From: Flagellimonas aquimarina
Lineage (GTDB): Bacteria; Bacteroidota; Bacteroidia; Flavobacteriales; Flavobacteriaceae
DNA length: 64,000 bases
Assembly (NCBI RefSeq): GCF_003149745.1
Contig: NZ_QGEG01000002.1
Location: 1,240,001 to 1,304,000, forward strand
Direction of reading: 5' to 3'
The first letter of the stretch is position 1. The number at the start of each line of letters is the position of its first letter. Below, in pieces: positions 1-8,577 of the stretch. Made by a program: the position numbers and the translations under genes. The notes beneath the pieces were generated by a model. The model had not been told where the DNA came from and did not search any database. It was given only the letters and a program-made list of their open reading frames with translations.

Positions 1-118
1 TTTTTTTCTTTTGCTAAGCCATCATTTATATCCATTCAATAAATTACCAAAGTCTTAACAGGCAAAAATCTAAATCAAAATTGTTTTAATCCCTATATTT
101 GTTCAATCAAAGTTGGGA

Positions 119-2041
119 ATGCAATTTAAACATCCGGAAATCCTTTGGGCCCTCGTACTTCTTTTAATTCCCCTTTTAATCCATCTTTTTCAATTACGTC
201 GTTTTAAGAAAACTCCTTTTACGAATGTGGCAATGCTGCAAAAAGTGGTTTCAGAATCCAGAAAAAGCAATACCCTAAAAAAATGGTTGTTACTGCTCAC
301 AAGACTTTTAATGCTTGCTGCTCTAATACTTGCTTTTGCACAACCATTTTCCGCCACTAATACGGCCTTGCGGCAAAAGGAAACTGTTATTTACTTGGAT
401 GATTCTTTTAGCATGCAAGCTAAAAAAAATGGTCTTTCCCTAATGGAAAAATCTATCCAGGATTTACTAAAAAATATAGGTCCTGAAAACACTTTTAGCC
501 TTTTTACGAACGAAAGGACATTCAAGAATGTGACAATTAAAGATATTCAAAACAATCTATTATCACTTCCATATTCTCATAAACAATTGAATTTTGAAGA
601 GATAAAACTAAAAGCTGGAACATTGTTTTCCGGTATCAATACCACATCCAAAAATCTGATCTTAATTTCAGATTTTCAGACAAGAATGGGGATGTCAACT
701 AGCCACTTAGATTCAGTAGTCAACATTTATTACGTACCTATTCGCCCTAGAGAAGTACAAAATGTTTCTATAGATTCCACATATTTGGAAAAAAGTGTAA
801 CCGCACAATCAAAACTTACAACGCTTCTGTCTGGAGGATTAGATAGTGAAAACTTGCCCATATCCCTATATAATGGGGACACATTAATTGCTAAAAGCTC
901 TGCGGATTTTAAAGCGAATGGAACAGCTAAAGTTGAGTTCTCAATCCCTTCAAATGAGGAATTAAACGGACATCTGCGTATTGCAGACAATAGCTTAACA
1001 TACGATAACCAGTTCTTTTTTAATATTAACAAAAAAGAAAAAATAAAGGTTTTGACCATTAGTGATTCTGATAGTGGTTATTTGGAACGCTTGTTCACCC
1101 AAGACGAATTTATTTACAACAAACACCCCTTGACACAAGTAGACTACAGTATTTTGGATCAGCAAAATGTTGTCATTTTGGATAATCTGAAGGCAATTCC
1201 CAACAGTTTACAAAAAGTATTGCGAACTTTTAAAGAAGACGGAGGAACATTGATTGTAATTCCTGCAACAGAAAGTGATTTGATTTCTTATAACCAGTTT
1301 TTATCAAATTTCTTTGCAACGCGGTTTATTGAAAATGTAAGCCTAAACAAAAAGGTGACCACTATTTCTTTTCAGCACCCCTTGTACAAAAATGTTTTTG
1401 AAAAAGAAGTGTACAATTTTCAATACCCTAGCGTAAAACAATTCTATAAGATTCAATCTAGAGCGCCCAAAATACTTTCGTTAGAGGGAAATGAAGCATT
1501 TTTATCAGGAAACGATGGTTTTTACTTTTTCTCCACGTCTTTAGAAATTGGAAATTCAAACTTTAAAAACTCACCTTTAATAGTCCCTACTTTCTATAAT
1601 ATGGCCGCATTCAGTTTAAAAGCGCCAGAAACATACTTTACACTTGGAAGAACAAATACAATCGATATCCCCATAGATTTGGGCAATGATGATATATTGA
1701 ATGTATCAAAAGATGGTTATGAATTTATTCCTTTACAACAGACTTTTCCAAATAAGGTAAGGTTGACCTTTGGAGATACTCCCACTGTTGATGGTATTTT
1801 TAGCATCAACAATGAAGGTGATCCGCTCAAAAACATCAGTTTTAACTACCCCCGGAATGAAAGCAATTTGAGTTATTTTGATATTGGCTTTATTGAAAGC
1901 AAAAACATGCAAGATTCAATTACTTCACTTTTTGAATTTTTAGAAGCGGAAAACAGTATTACGGCTTATTGGAAATGGTTTGTTATTTTAGCACTGCTTC
2001 TAACCCTTGTAGAGGTAATTATTCAAAAATACGTTACATGA
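119..2041 (+). CDS. BatA/VWA-domain membrane protein
   Basis: A protein of about 640 residues. The N-terminus has the BatA-type double membrane segment: a hydrophobic helix at about residues 9-25, a basic loop, and a second helix at about 58-80. A von Willebrand A-like region follows, with a DDSFSM motif fitting the DxSxS metal site. The rest is a long periplasmic part, and a final membrane helix lies just before the C-terminus. I chose ATG at 119; a TTG at 113 in the same frame is possible. BatA-type proteins in Bacteroidota occur in aerotolerance (Bat) operons, but no other bat genes or MoxR ATPase are visible here. The stop overlaps the next start as ATGA, so the two genes are probably translated together. 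Exact role unknown. Confidence 0.85.
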   Translation: MQFKHPEILWALVLLLIPLLIHLFQLRRFKKTPFTNVAMLQKVVSESRKSNTLKKWLLLLTRLLMLAALILAFAQPFSATNTALRQKETVIYLDDSFSMQAKKNGLSLMEKSIQDLLKNIGPENTFSLFTNERTFKNVTIKDIQNNLLSLPYSHKQLNFEEIKLKAGTLFSGINTTSKNLILISDFQTRMGMSTSHLDSVVNIYYVPIRPREVQNVSIDSTYLEKSVTAQSKLTTLLSGGLDSENLPISLYNGDTLIAKSSADFKANGTAKVEFSIPSNEELNGHLRIADNSLTYDNQFFFNINKKEKIKVLTISDSDSGYLERLFTQDEFIYNKHPLTQVDYSILDQQNVVILDNLKAIPNSLQKVLRTFKEDGGTLIVIPATESDLISYNQFLSNFFATRFIENVSLNKKVTTISFQHPLYKNVFEKEVYNFQYPSVKQFYKIQSRAPKILSLEGNEAFLSGNDGFYFFSTSLEIGNSNFKNSPLIVPTFYNMAAFSLKAPETYFTLGRTNTIDIPIDLGNDDILNVSKDGYEFIPLQQTFPNKVRLTFGDTPTVDGIFSINNEGDPLKNISFNYPRNESNLSYFDIGFIESKNMQDSITSLFEFLEAENSITAYWKWFVILALLLTLVEVIIQKYVT

Positions 2042-3291
2042 ACATTCTGCTGAAATCTGCAAAAATAGTATGCCCAGAAAATAAGGCACTACATTTAAAA
2101 AAGCGGGACATACTTATAAAGAAGGGAGTTATTGAAAAGATTGCTGCGTCTATTGAAGCACCCTCAGGTGTTAAAACAATTGAGCGCAAAGACCTTCATG
2201 TTTCTTTAGGTTGGTTTGATAGCAGTGTAAGTTTTGGAGAGCCGGGTTTTGAAGAAAGGGAAACAATAGAAAATGGGCTTGGTGTTGCAACTAGCAGTGG
2301 TTTTACAGATATCATTTTAAACCCCAATACAAATCCTTTACCAGACTCAAGTTCAAATATTGTTTTTCTCAAGGAAAGAGCTAACGGAAATAGCACAAAC
2401 TTACACCCTTTAGGAAGCCTTACCGTAAATTCTGAAGGAAAGGACTTGGCGGAACTTTATGATATGAAAAGCGCGGGTGCTGTAGCTTTTTATGATTTTA
2501 AAAAGCAGATTTCTAACCCAAACCTTTTAAAAATAGCTCTATTATATACTCAGAATTTTGATGGCCTTGTTTTTTCTTACCCACAGGACGGACAAATAAA
2601 AGGAAAGGGTATTGTACATGAAGGAGATGTTTCAACCATGTTGGGTCTAAAGGGAATTCCCGCTATGGCAGAGGAGTTACAAATAGCCAGAGACCTATTT
2701 ATTTTGGAATACACAGGAGGAAAACTGCATATACCAACTATTTCAACAGCAAATTCTGTAAAACTCATTGGCAATGCCAAAAAGAATGGCTTGGACGTTA
2801 CTTGCAGTGTAGCGGTCCATAATTTAATCTTTACTGATGAAAGCCTAAAAGAGTTTGATTCAAATTATAAAGTAATGCCGCCGTTAAGAACCAAATCCGA
2901 TTGTAAAGCTCTAATAAAAGGTCTAAAAGATGGGGTGATTGATTTTGTGACTTCGGACCATACCCCAATTGACATTGAAGACAAAAGAGTGGAATTTGAT
3001 AATGCAGTTAGCGGAACAATAGGTCTAGAATCCTCATTTGGAAGTTTAAATCTGCTGTTTGATATAGAAGAAACAATCGCTTTGTTGACCAAAGGGCGGG
3101 AACGTTTTGGAGTTAAAACCGCTTCTTTTGCTGAAGGTGAAAAAGCCTGCTTAACCCTGTTTGAAACCAGTTCAGAAGATATTTTTAGTATGGCCAATAT
3201 CCACTCCACTTCCAAAAACAGTCTGTTTTTGGGATCTACGTTAAAAGGACAGGTGTATGGTGTAATCAATAACAACCAAATTATAATCTAA
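2038..3291 (+). CDS. dihydroorotase-family protein, probably catalytically inactive
   Basis: About 417 residues with the amidohydrolase fold of class I dihydroorotases: an EPGFEERETI-like segment, the MAEELQIARD helix, an HIPTISTANSV strand and a TSDHTPI strand. Several zinc ligands of active enzymes are replaced. The usual DxHxH after the first strand reads FDSSVS, the second histidine of the HxxHVS strand is threonine, and the PHH motif reads AVHN. That argues for a pseudo-enzyme, perhaps a partner of aspartate carbamoyltransferase as seen for inactive DHOase subunits elsewhere (inference). ATG at 2038 overlaps the preceding stop by 4 nt and gives the expected N-terminus (MNILLKSAKIV); the frame is open further upstream, but inside the previous gene. 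Confidence 0.85.
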   Translation: MNILLKSAKIVCPENKALHLKKRDILIKKGVIEKIAASIEAPSGVKTIERKDLHVSLGWFDSSVSFGEPGFEERETIENGLGVATSSGFTDIILNPNTNPLPDSSSNIVFLKERANGNSTNLHPLGSLTVNSEGKDLAELYDMKSAGAVAFYDFKKQISNPNLLKIALLYTQNFDGLVFSYPQDGQIKGKGIVHEGDVSTMLGLKGIPAMAEELQIARDLFILEYTGGKLHIPTISTANSVKLIGNAKKNGLDVTCSVAVHNLIFTDESLKEFDSNYKVMPPLRTKSDCKALIKGLKDGVIDFVTSDHTPIDIEDKRVEFDNAVSGTIGLESSFGSLNLLFDIEETIALLTKGRERFGVKTASFAEGEKACLTLFETSSEDIFSMANIHSTSKNSLFLGSTLKGQVYGVINNNQIII

Positions 3292-3295
3292 TATT

Positions 3296-3619
3296 TTGAG
3301 CGAGGCTAAATCAGGAAAAACGACTGCAATAATAAGTTACATAACAATCGTAGGATGCTTAATTGCCATTACAATGAACATGGAACCGAAAAATGCTTTT
3401 GCCCGTTTTCACGTACGGCAGGCATTTGGAATTCATTTATTTTTTCATGCACTGGCAATTGTATTTACTTTTATGGGTGTGGTCTACGCTCCTTTAGTAC
3501 TTTATGCACTTTACTTGATACTGTTGGTATCTGGATTTTTACAGGCCTCAAGTGCAAAAACTAAACCTCTTCCTCTTTTAGGTGATCATTTTCAAAAATG
3601 GTTTACCTTTATATCATAA
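3296..3619 (+). CDS. small multi-pass membrane protein (DUF4870/Tic20-like)
   Basis: A 107-residue protein with about three hydrophobic segments (residues about 12-28, 45-63 and 66-85). The motif NAFARFHVRQAFGIHL between the first two is typical of small DUF4870/Tic20-like membrane proteins. The likely start is TTG at 3296, because the first in-frame ATG (residue 27) would remove the first membrane segment. It lies 4 nt after the dihydroorotase-like gene and 9 nt before the esterase gene, so it is probably in the same transcript. Function unknown. Confidence 0.75.
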   Translation: MSEAKSGKTTAIISYITIVGCLIAITMNMEPKNAFARFHVRQAFGIHLFFHALAIVFTFMGVVYAPLVLYALYLILLVSGFLQASSAKTKPLPLLGDHFQKWFTFIS

Positions 3620-3628
3620 TTTAGATAG

Positions 3629-4288
3629 ATGTCCCCCATCCCATTATCTTTAGAATACCTGCTACGTCCTTCATCCCTGCAATCAGGTAAAATCCCTTCA
3701 ATTTTTATGTTTCATGGATACGGCAGCAATGAAGAAGATTTATTCTCATTTGCTTCTGAACTGCCTAAAGAATTGTTAGTGATTTCCGTTAGGGCACCAT
3801 ATGACCTTGAGCCCTTCGGTCATGCTTGGTATGCCATTAATTTTGATGCTGAATACGGAAAATGGAGTGATGATGAGCAGGCCAAAGTATCTCGGGACAA
3901 AATAATTTCCTTTATTGATGAGGCCATTAATGCATATAATTTAGATAAGGAAAACATTACGCTATTAGGTTTTAGTCAAGGAACAATTCTTAGTTATTCT
4001 GTTGCACTGTCTTTTCCCGAAAAAATAAAAAATGTAGTTGCACTTAGTGGATATGTTAACAAAAATATTTTATTGGAGGGCTACGACACTAAGGATCATG
4101 GTTCATTAAACATATACGCTTCGCATGGCCAGGTAGATCAGGTTATCCCATTGGAATGGGCTCAAAAAACCCCTGATTTTCTTAACAGCTTAAATATAAA
4201 GCATACATACGAGGAATTTCCCATAGGACACGGTGTTTCTCAACAAAACTTTTATTCCTTTAGAGAATGGTTAATCAATCATATTTAG
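3629..4288 (+). CDS. phospholipase/carboxylesterase family alpha/beta hydrolase
   Basis: A 219-residue alpha/beta hydrolase of the phospholipase/carboxylesterase family (acyl-protein thioesterase/YpfH-like). Visible are the oxyanion-hole HGYGSNEED, the nucleophile elbow GFSQG, the acid in GQVDQVIP and the histidine in PIGHGVS, so the triad is complete. There is no signal peptide, so it is cytoplasmic. The substrate is a small ester or lyso-phospholipid and cannot be narrowed. It is the last gene of the plus-strand run and meets the next minus-strand gene tail to tail with a 4-nt overlap. Confidence 0.88.
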   Translation: MSPIPLSLEYLLRPSSLQSGKIPSIFMFHGYGSNEEDLFSFASELPKELLVISVRAPYDLEPFGHAWYAINFDAEYGKWSDDEQAKVSRDKIISFIDEAINAYNLDKENITLLGFSQGTILSYSVALSFPEKIKNVVALSGYVNKNILLEGYDTKDHGSLNIYASHGQVDQVIPLEWAQKTPDFLNSLNIKHTYEEFPIGHGVSQQNFYSFREWLINHI

Positions 4289-4779
4289 TTGCTACGTGCG
4301 TACAGTAAGTGGTCCATTAAAGTGAAATCTACGCCTAAATCATCTTTAAGTTCATATTTAATCACCAAATCTCCCCAATATTTTCCATCAGAAAAATCGG
4401 CAACAATCCATTTGTGATTCAATATTTTAATCTTATTGATTTTAAAATCACCTTCCATTCCTTCATATGGCACCAAGGGGTTGCTCCCCTTTTTCTCATT
4501 GGTTTCCAATAATTTATCTTCAATATAGCGGGTAGGGTTCTTTAAATTAAGGTGATCGTAATACGCAAGAGCATCATCATTGTTATCCAATGAGAAATAC
4601 TGAATGTCCAATATTTTCAACTGAGATTGCTGAAGTGAATCTTTCAGCTCCGCAACCTCGCTCTTTAAGTCTCCAATATCTGAATTAACAGCTTTTGCAA
4701 AGTTGTTGGCACTTATAAATTGGTAAAGAACTATTAGCGCAATAAATACAAAAAGGTAAAGGAAAATCTTGTTTTTCAT
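4285..4779 (-). CDS. membrane-anchored conserved protein of unknown function
   Basis: A 164-residue protein with one N-terminal membrane anchor (residues 5-22), a short coiled-coil stretch (residues about 32-55) and a mixed alpha/beta domain ending in a strand-rich segment. I see no catalytic motif. It starts 5 nt after the stop of the PhnP-like hydrolase on the same strand, so the two are probably co-transcribed. Similar Flavobacteriaceae proteins are sometimes labelled hydrolase, which nothing in the sequence supports. Confidence 0.7.
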   Translation of the reverse strand: MKNKIFLYLFVFIALIVLYQFISANNFAKAVNSDIGDLKSEVAELKDSLQQSQLKILDIQYFSLDNNDDALAYYDHLNLKNPTRYIEDKLLETNEKKGSNPLVPYEGMEGDFKINKIKILNHKWIVADFSDGKYWGDLVIKYELKDDLGVDFTLMDHLLYARSN

Positions 4780-4784
4780 TATTC

Positions 4785-5552
4785 TTAAATCTTCAATTGT
4801 AAGTTATCATAAGCCAAAAATACATTCTTGGGCAGTTTTTTCTCTACTTCCTCATGAAAACCTAATATATGACTAATATGGGTGAAATATGTTTTTTCTG
4901 CCCCTACTTTTTGTGCAAAGGCAAGTGCTTCGTCTAAATTAAAATGTGAATGATGCGGTTCTTCTCTTAGCGCATTAACAACCAAAACTTTTGCTCCCAT
5001 CATTTTTTTGGTTTCGGCTTCTTCAATACTTTTTACATCCGTTAGGTAAACAAAATCACCAAAACGGTATCCAAATACTTGAAGACGGTTGTGATAGGCT
5101 TCAATGGGGATTACTTTTAAATCTCCCAATTCAATGGTTTCATTATTAATAACTTGCGTAACTTTTACTGCAGGCGCTCCAGGATATCTATTTTCATCTG
5201 CAAAAATGTAATCAAATCTTCTGTTAAGTGAACTGATTACTCTTTGGTGCGCGTAAATGGGAATATCTCCTTGACGAAAGAAAAAAGGTCTAATATCATC
5301 TATCCCCGCAGTATGGTCCGCATGCTCATGGGTAAACAGAATACCATCCAATTTGGTTACAGAATTTGTCAACATCTGTTGTCTAAAATCTGGTCCACAA
5401 TCAATTACATAGTTAAAATTTTTCCATGAAATCAACACAGAAACCCTTAGTCTTTTATCTCTAGGATCCTTGCTTAAACAAACCGGATGATCACTCCCAA
5501 TTACGGGAATTCCTTGAGAGGTTCCCGTTCCTAAAAATGTAATGGTCATCAT
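4785..5552 (-). CDS. MBL-fold metallo-hydrolase, PhnP-like
   Basis: A metallo-beta-lactamase-fold hydrolase of about 255 residues. It starts with ITFLGTGTSQGIP and has the metal motif HEHADH followed by TAGIDDIRPFF, then downstream ligands in LTDVKSIEE, EPHHSHFN and THISHILG. This layout fits the PhnP / cyclic phosphodiesterase-like branch. The frame is open to 5570, but the paired ATGs at about 5552 lie directly before the family's N-terminal strand. It is divergent from the next gene (5637). Physiological substrate not known. Confidence 0.85.
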   Translation of the reverse strand: MMTITFLGTGTSQGIPVIGSDHPVCLSKDPRDKRLRVSVLISWKNFNYVIDCGPDFRQQMLTNSVTKLDGILFTHEHADHTAGIDDIRPFFFRQGDIPIYAHQRVISSLNRRFDYIFADENRYPGAPAVKVTQVINNETIELGDLKVIPIEAYHNRLQVFGYRFGDFVYLTDVKSIEEAETKKMMGAKVLVVNALREEPHHSHFNLDEALAFAQKVGAEKTYFTHISHILGFHEEVEKKLPKNVFLAYDNLQLKI

Positions 5553-5609
5553 ATCATCCATTAAAATCAAAATTATAACTTATTTATTTAATAGATTTGA
5601 TGAAGAGTG

Positions 5610-5617
5610 TAACTTTG
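5610..5617 (+). promoter_or_regulatory. candidate -7 element TAACTTTG
   Basis: Matches the Bacteroidota -7 consensus TAnnTTTG, 19 nt before the ATG at 5637. No TTG at about 19 nt spacing was found upstream, so only the downstream half is supported. Confidence 0.4.
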
Positions 5618-5636
5618 TTTCAATAAAACTCCGGTT

Positions 5637-7088
5637 ATGTCCACTGCTAAAAGCAACCAAAATCCTTTTGAAAACATTCCTTCCATAAAGGCCAAAACGC
5701 TTAGAATCAATTTAAATCCTAACATCTATGGAACTTTTGCCGAAATTGGTGCAGGTCAAGAAACTGCACGGCAATTTTTTAGGGCCGGAGGTGCTTCTGG
5801 TACCATTGCGAAAGCGATGAGTGCATATGATAAATCTTTTAGTGATGCCATTTATGGTGTTGAAGAGGATGGTAGGTATGTGACCCAAGCAAGATTAAAA
5901 CGCATGTTGGCCCATGAAATGCAGCTGGTAGAAGAACGCATTAGTAGAGAGAACAACCCAGATTATTTATTCTTTTCTTTCGCCAATACCGTTGCTACCA
6001 TAGATTTTTCAAAACGATATAAAGGGCATGGTTGGATAGGTATTCGATTTCAATTGGATCCAAAACAAAAAGAATTTGATGAGATTGTTCTGCATATCAG
6101 ATTCAAACAGACCGAGGCAAGATTACAACAGGAGACACTTGGTACTTTGGGGGTTAACCTTATTTATGGGGCATTTTTTAAATATCATAAGCCAAAAAAA
6201 CTATTAAAATACCTGTACGACCATATTGATAAGGACACCATAGAAATTGACATGGTCAATTTTACAGGACCTCATTTTAAAGAAGTTGATAATAGACTAA
6301 TGAGTCTTCAACTTATTAGAAATGACATGACCGATGCCGTAATGTTTGGTCCAGATGGAAACAATTTGTTACCCGCATCTGTACTTTACAAGAAAAATAT
6401 TCTTGCGCTAAGAGGTAGTTTTAGGCCCGTTACCAAAGTAAACATGGATATGTTCCAAAAGTCTTATGACATTTTTATACGGGAACAAACAGTGGAATAC
6501 GAAAATACCATTGTGGTTTTTGAAATTACCCTCTCTAACCTTAAAGCTTCTGGTGAGATTGATGAACAGGATTTTATGGATCGGGCAGAATTGTTAAGCT
6601 CCCTAGGACATACTGTGCTGATTTCGAAGTTTCAAGAATATTATAAGCTAGTAGAATACTTTAACAACTATACCAAGGCTAAAATAGGCCTTACGATGGG
6701 GGTCAACAATTTAGTTGATGTTTTTGATGAAAAGTACTATCGCGATTTAAGTGGCGGTATTCTTGAGGCCTTTGGAAAGCTATTCTTTAAAGATTTGAAG
6801 GTATACCTCTATCCTATGAAGGATGTGGCTACGGGTCAAATTATGACCAGCAACAACGTAAAGGTTCACCCACGTATGAAGGAACTGTACAAGTTCTTTA
6901 AGTATAATGGAAAAGTAATGGACATTATAGATTACGATCCAGATATCATGGATATTTTCTCTCGAGATGTATTAAAACGAATTACCACCGGTGAGGACGG
7001 ATGGGAAGAAATGCTACCGGAAGGTATTGCTGAAATGATTAAAGAAAAGCAACTTTTTACTAGAAAATTATTGCCAGAAAAAGCTTAA
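5637..7088 (+). CDS. conserved cytoplasmic protein of unknown function
   Basis: A 483-residue soluble protein, with neither signal peptide nor membrane segment. The N-terminal part has a glycine-rich segment (FRAGGASGTIAKAMS, about residues 48-62) and a conserved AIYG...RLKRMLAHEM region; the rest is mixed alpha/beta. Relatives in Flavobacteriia have been named TonB-dependent receptor or nicotinate-nucleotide adenylyltransferase, but I see neither a barrel nor an HxGH nucleotidyltransferase motif. It is a single-gene unit bounded by a -7 promoter element and a strong terminator at 7108-7142. Confidence 0.8.
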   Translation: MSTAKSNQNPFENIPSIKAKTLRINLNPNIYGTFAEIGAGQETARQFFRAGGASGTIAKAMSAYDKSFSDAIYGVEEDGRYVTQARLKRMLAHEMQLVEERISRENNPDYLFFSFANTVATIDFSKRYKGHGWIGIRFQLDPKQKEFDEIVLHIRFKQTEARLQQETLGTLGVNLIYGAFFKYHKPKKLLKYLYDHIDKDTIEIDMVNFTGPHFKEVDNRLMSLQLIRNDMTDAVMFGPDGNNLLPASVLYKKNILALRGSFRPVTKVNMDMFQKSYDIFIREQTVEYENTIVVFEITLSNLKASGEIDEQDFMDRAELLSSLGHTVLISKFQEYYKLVEYFNNYTKAKIGLTMGVNNLVDVFDEKYYRDLSGGILEAFGKLFFKDLKVYLYPMKDVATGQIMTSNNVKVHPRMKELYKFFKYNGKVMDIIDYDPDIMDIFSRDVLKRITTGEDGWEEMLPEGIAEMIKEKQLFTRKLLPEKA

Positions 7089-7107
7089 ACCCACTTTAAT
7101 TAGAATA

Positions 7108-7142
7108 AAAACAGCACTTTCCAAATGTGGAGGTGCTGTTTT
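7108..7142. terminator. bidirectional intrinsic terminator
   Basis: Inverted repeat AAAACAGCAC / GTGCTGTTTT with a 15-nt interior and T/A runs on both sides, between the convergent genes ending at 7088 and 7161. It can serve both. Confidence 0.85.
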
Positions 7143-7160
7143 TTTAGCTATAGTTAGTGT

Positions 7161-7613
7161 TTAGTTTAAAAGTTGTGCGGCGTGATCTTTGGTTTTCACC
7201 TTGGCTATCACCCTTTCAATTACTCCTTCACCATCAATTACAAAAGTTGTTCTGTGCAATCCGTCATATTCCCTGCCCATAAACTTCTTGGGGCCCCATA
7301 CGCCAAATGTTTCTATTACCGTGTGGTCCTCATCTGCCAATAACGGGTATTGGAAAGCATATTTATCCCTGAAATTTGTCTGCTTTTTCTGAGAATCTTC
7401 GCTAACACCTAAAATTTCATATCCTTGTTCTTGTAAAATTTCATAGTTATCCCTCAAATTACACGCCTCAGCTGTGCAACCAGGAGTATTGGCTCGCGGA
7501 TAGAAAAAGACCACTAATTTCTTTCCTTTGTAGTCACTAAGATTAATTATGTTTCCATCTTGGTCTTTTGAAGAAAATTCAGGTACTTTATCGCCCACTT
7601 TTAGCATGTTCAT
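7161..7613 (-). CDS. bcp: thioredoxin-dependent thiol peroxidase (BCP type)
   Basis: A 150-residue peroxiredoxin of the BCP/PrxQ class, which reduces hydroperoxides at the expense of thioredoxin. Landmarks are FYPRANTPGCTAEACNLRD, with the peroxidatic cysteine and a second cysteine five residues later (the intramolecular 2-Cys arrangement), then GVSEDS and GPKKFMGREYDG. The start is either of two ATGs (7613 or 7607). It is divergent from nth across a 55-nt gap; both deal with oxidative damage. Confidence 0.93.
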   Translation of the reverse strand: MNMLKVGDKVPEFSSKDQDGNIINLSDYKGKKLVVFFYPRANTPGCTAEACNLRDNYEILQEQGYEILGVSEDSQKKQTNFRDKYAFQYPLLADEDHTVIETFGVWGPKKFMGREYDGLHRTTFVIDGEGVIERVIAKVKTKDHAAQLLN

Positions 7614-7668
7614 ATGTATTCAATCTTTAATTTATTGTTTAATTTATTTTTGCTAAAGTTAAACAAAA

Positions 7669-8331
7669 ATGAATAAACAAGACAAAGTTAATTTCACTAT
7701 TAGAACTTTGGATGAACTTTATCCAACAATCCCTGTACCATTGGACCATAAAGATCCCTACACATTGTTAGTTGCTGTGCTCCTATCTGCACAAAGTACA
7801 GACGTTCGTGTAAATAAAATCACACCTCTATTATTTGAAAGGGCAGATAATCCATATGATATGGTAAAACTTACTGTGGATGAAATACGTGAGATTATAA
7901 AACCCGTAGGCCTCTCCCCTATGAAATCTAAAGGTATTCATGGGCTTTCGGAAATTTTGATTGAGAAATACGACGGAGAAGTACCAAAGGAAATTGAACT
8001 ATTGGAAGAATTACCGGCAGTTGGCCATAAAACTGCCAGCGTAGTGGTTTCCCAAGCATTTGGAATCCCCGCATTCCCGGTAGATACCCATATCCATAGG
8101 CTCATGTACCGCTGGGGTTTTACCAATGGTAAAAATGTAATACAAACTGAAAAAGATGCCAAACGATTGTTTCCCAAGGAAATTTGGAATAGACTACATC
8201 TTCAGATTATATGGTATGGACGAGAATATTCTCCTGCAAGGGGCTGGGATTTAGAGAAAGATATTATAACAAACACGATTGGTCGAAAAACAGTAATTGA
8301 TGACTACTATAAAACCAAAAAGAGCCGCTAA
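7669..8331 (+). CDS. nth: endonuclease III, lacking the 4Fe-4S cysteines
   Basis: A 220-residue DNA glycosylase/AP lyase for oxidised pyrimidines. It has the helix-hairpin-helix segment LPAVGHKTASVVV with the catalytic lysine, and PVDTHIHRL with the catalytic aspartate. The four C-terminal cysteines that bind the iron-sulfur cluster in E. coli Nth are absent: the region reads YGREYSPARGWDLEKDI and ends in a basic tail with no cysteine. The rest of the enzyme is intact, so it is probably an active cluster-less variant. A candidate -7 element TATTTTTG lies at 7645-7652. The stop codon lies inside the terminator hairpin. Confidence 0.93.
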   Translation: MNKQDKVNFTIRTLDELYPTIPVPLDHKDPYTLLVAVLLSAQSTDVRVNKITPLLFERADNPYDMVKLTVDEIREIIKPVGLSPMKSKGIHGLSEILIEKYDGEVPKEIELLEELPAVGHKTASVVVSQAFGIPAFPVDTHIHRLMYRWGFTNGKNVIQTEKDAKRLFPKEIWNRLHLQIIWYGREYSPARGWDLEKDIITNTIGRKTVIDDYYKTKKSR

Positions 8332-8345
8332 TTGCGGCTCTTTTT
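8317..8345 (+). terminator. intrinsic terminator of nth
   Basis: AAAAAGAGCCGC, loop TAATT, GCGGCTCTTTTT. The loop contains the nth stop codon. A-rich and T-rich flanks would also let it act on the minus-strand transcript of the small gene at 8362-8505. Confidence 0.88.
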
Positions 8346-8361
8346 GGTTTTTTTGAAGTTG

Positions 8362-8505
8362 TTAATTCAACGTTACTTCAAATTTGTGTGTTTTGTAATC
8401 AACTACTTGAATCGATTTAGAGTAGCTCAGCAAGAAATCAATTGTTTCTCGTCTAGCTTTCACCGATTTAACGGCTTTTGGTTCTTCAGAGTAAATGTTT
8501 TCCAT
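8362..8505 (-). CDS. 47-residue conserved small protein
   Basis: A short frame read by hand: it begins MENIYSEEPKAVKSVKARRE and ends THKFEVTLN, 47 residues, basic in the middle, with no membrane segment. It lies 72 nt downstream of the sigma-factor gene on the same strand and ends 17 nt before the nth terminator. I recall very similar short proteins in other Flavobacteriaceae, which supports a real gene, but I could not search. Its position suggests co-expression with the sigma factor; function unknown. Confidence 0.7.
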   Translation of the reverse strand: MENIYSEEPKAVKSVKARRETIDFLLSYSKSIQVVDYKTHKFEVTLN

Positions 8506-8577
8506 ATTCTAGCATTAATGTTACAATTAGATAACGCCGCTAAAATGGAAATATTGCTGTGTTCGACCTAATGCAGA

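Noticed and set aside
1-118. Possible promoter (TATATTTG at 94-101) for the first gene
   Set aside because: It matches the -7 pattern, but no TTG at suitable spacing lies upstream and the window edge hides the context.
8332-8571. A 79-codon plus-strand frame after nth
   Set aside because: It begins at the terminator hairpin and overlaps the better minus-strand gene at 8362-8505; its sequence has no protein character.
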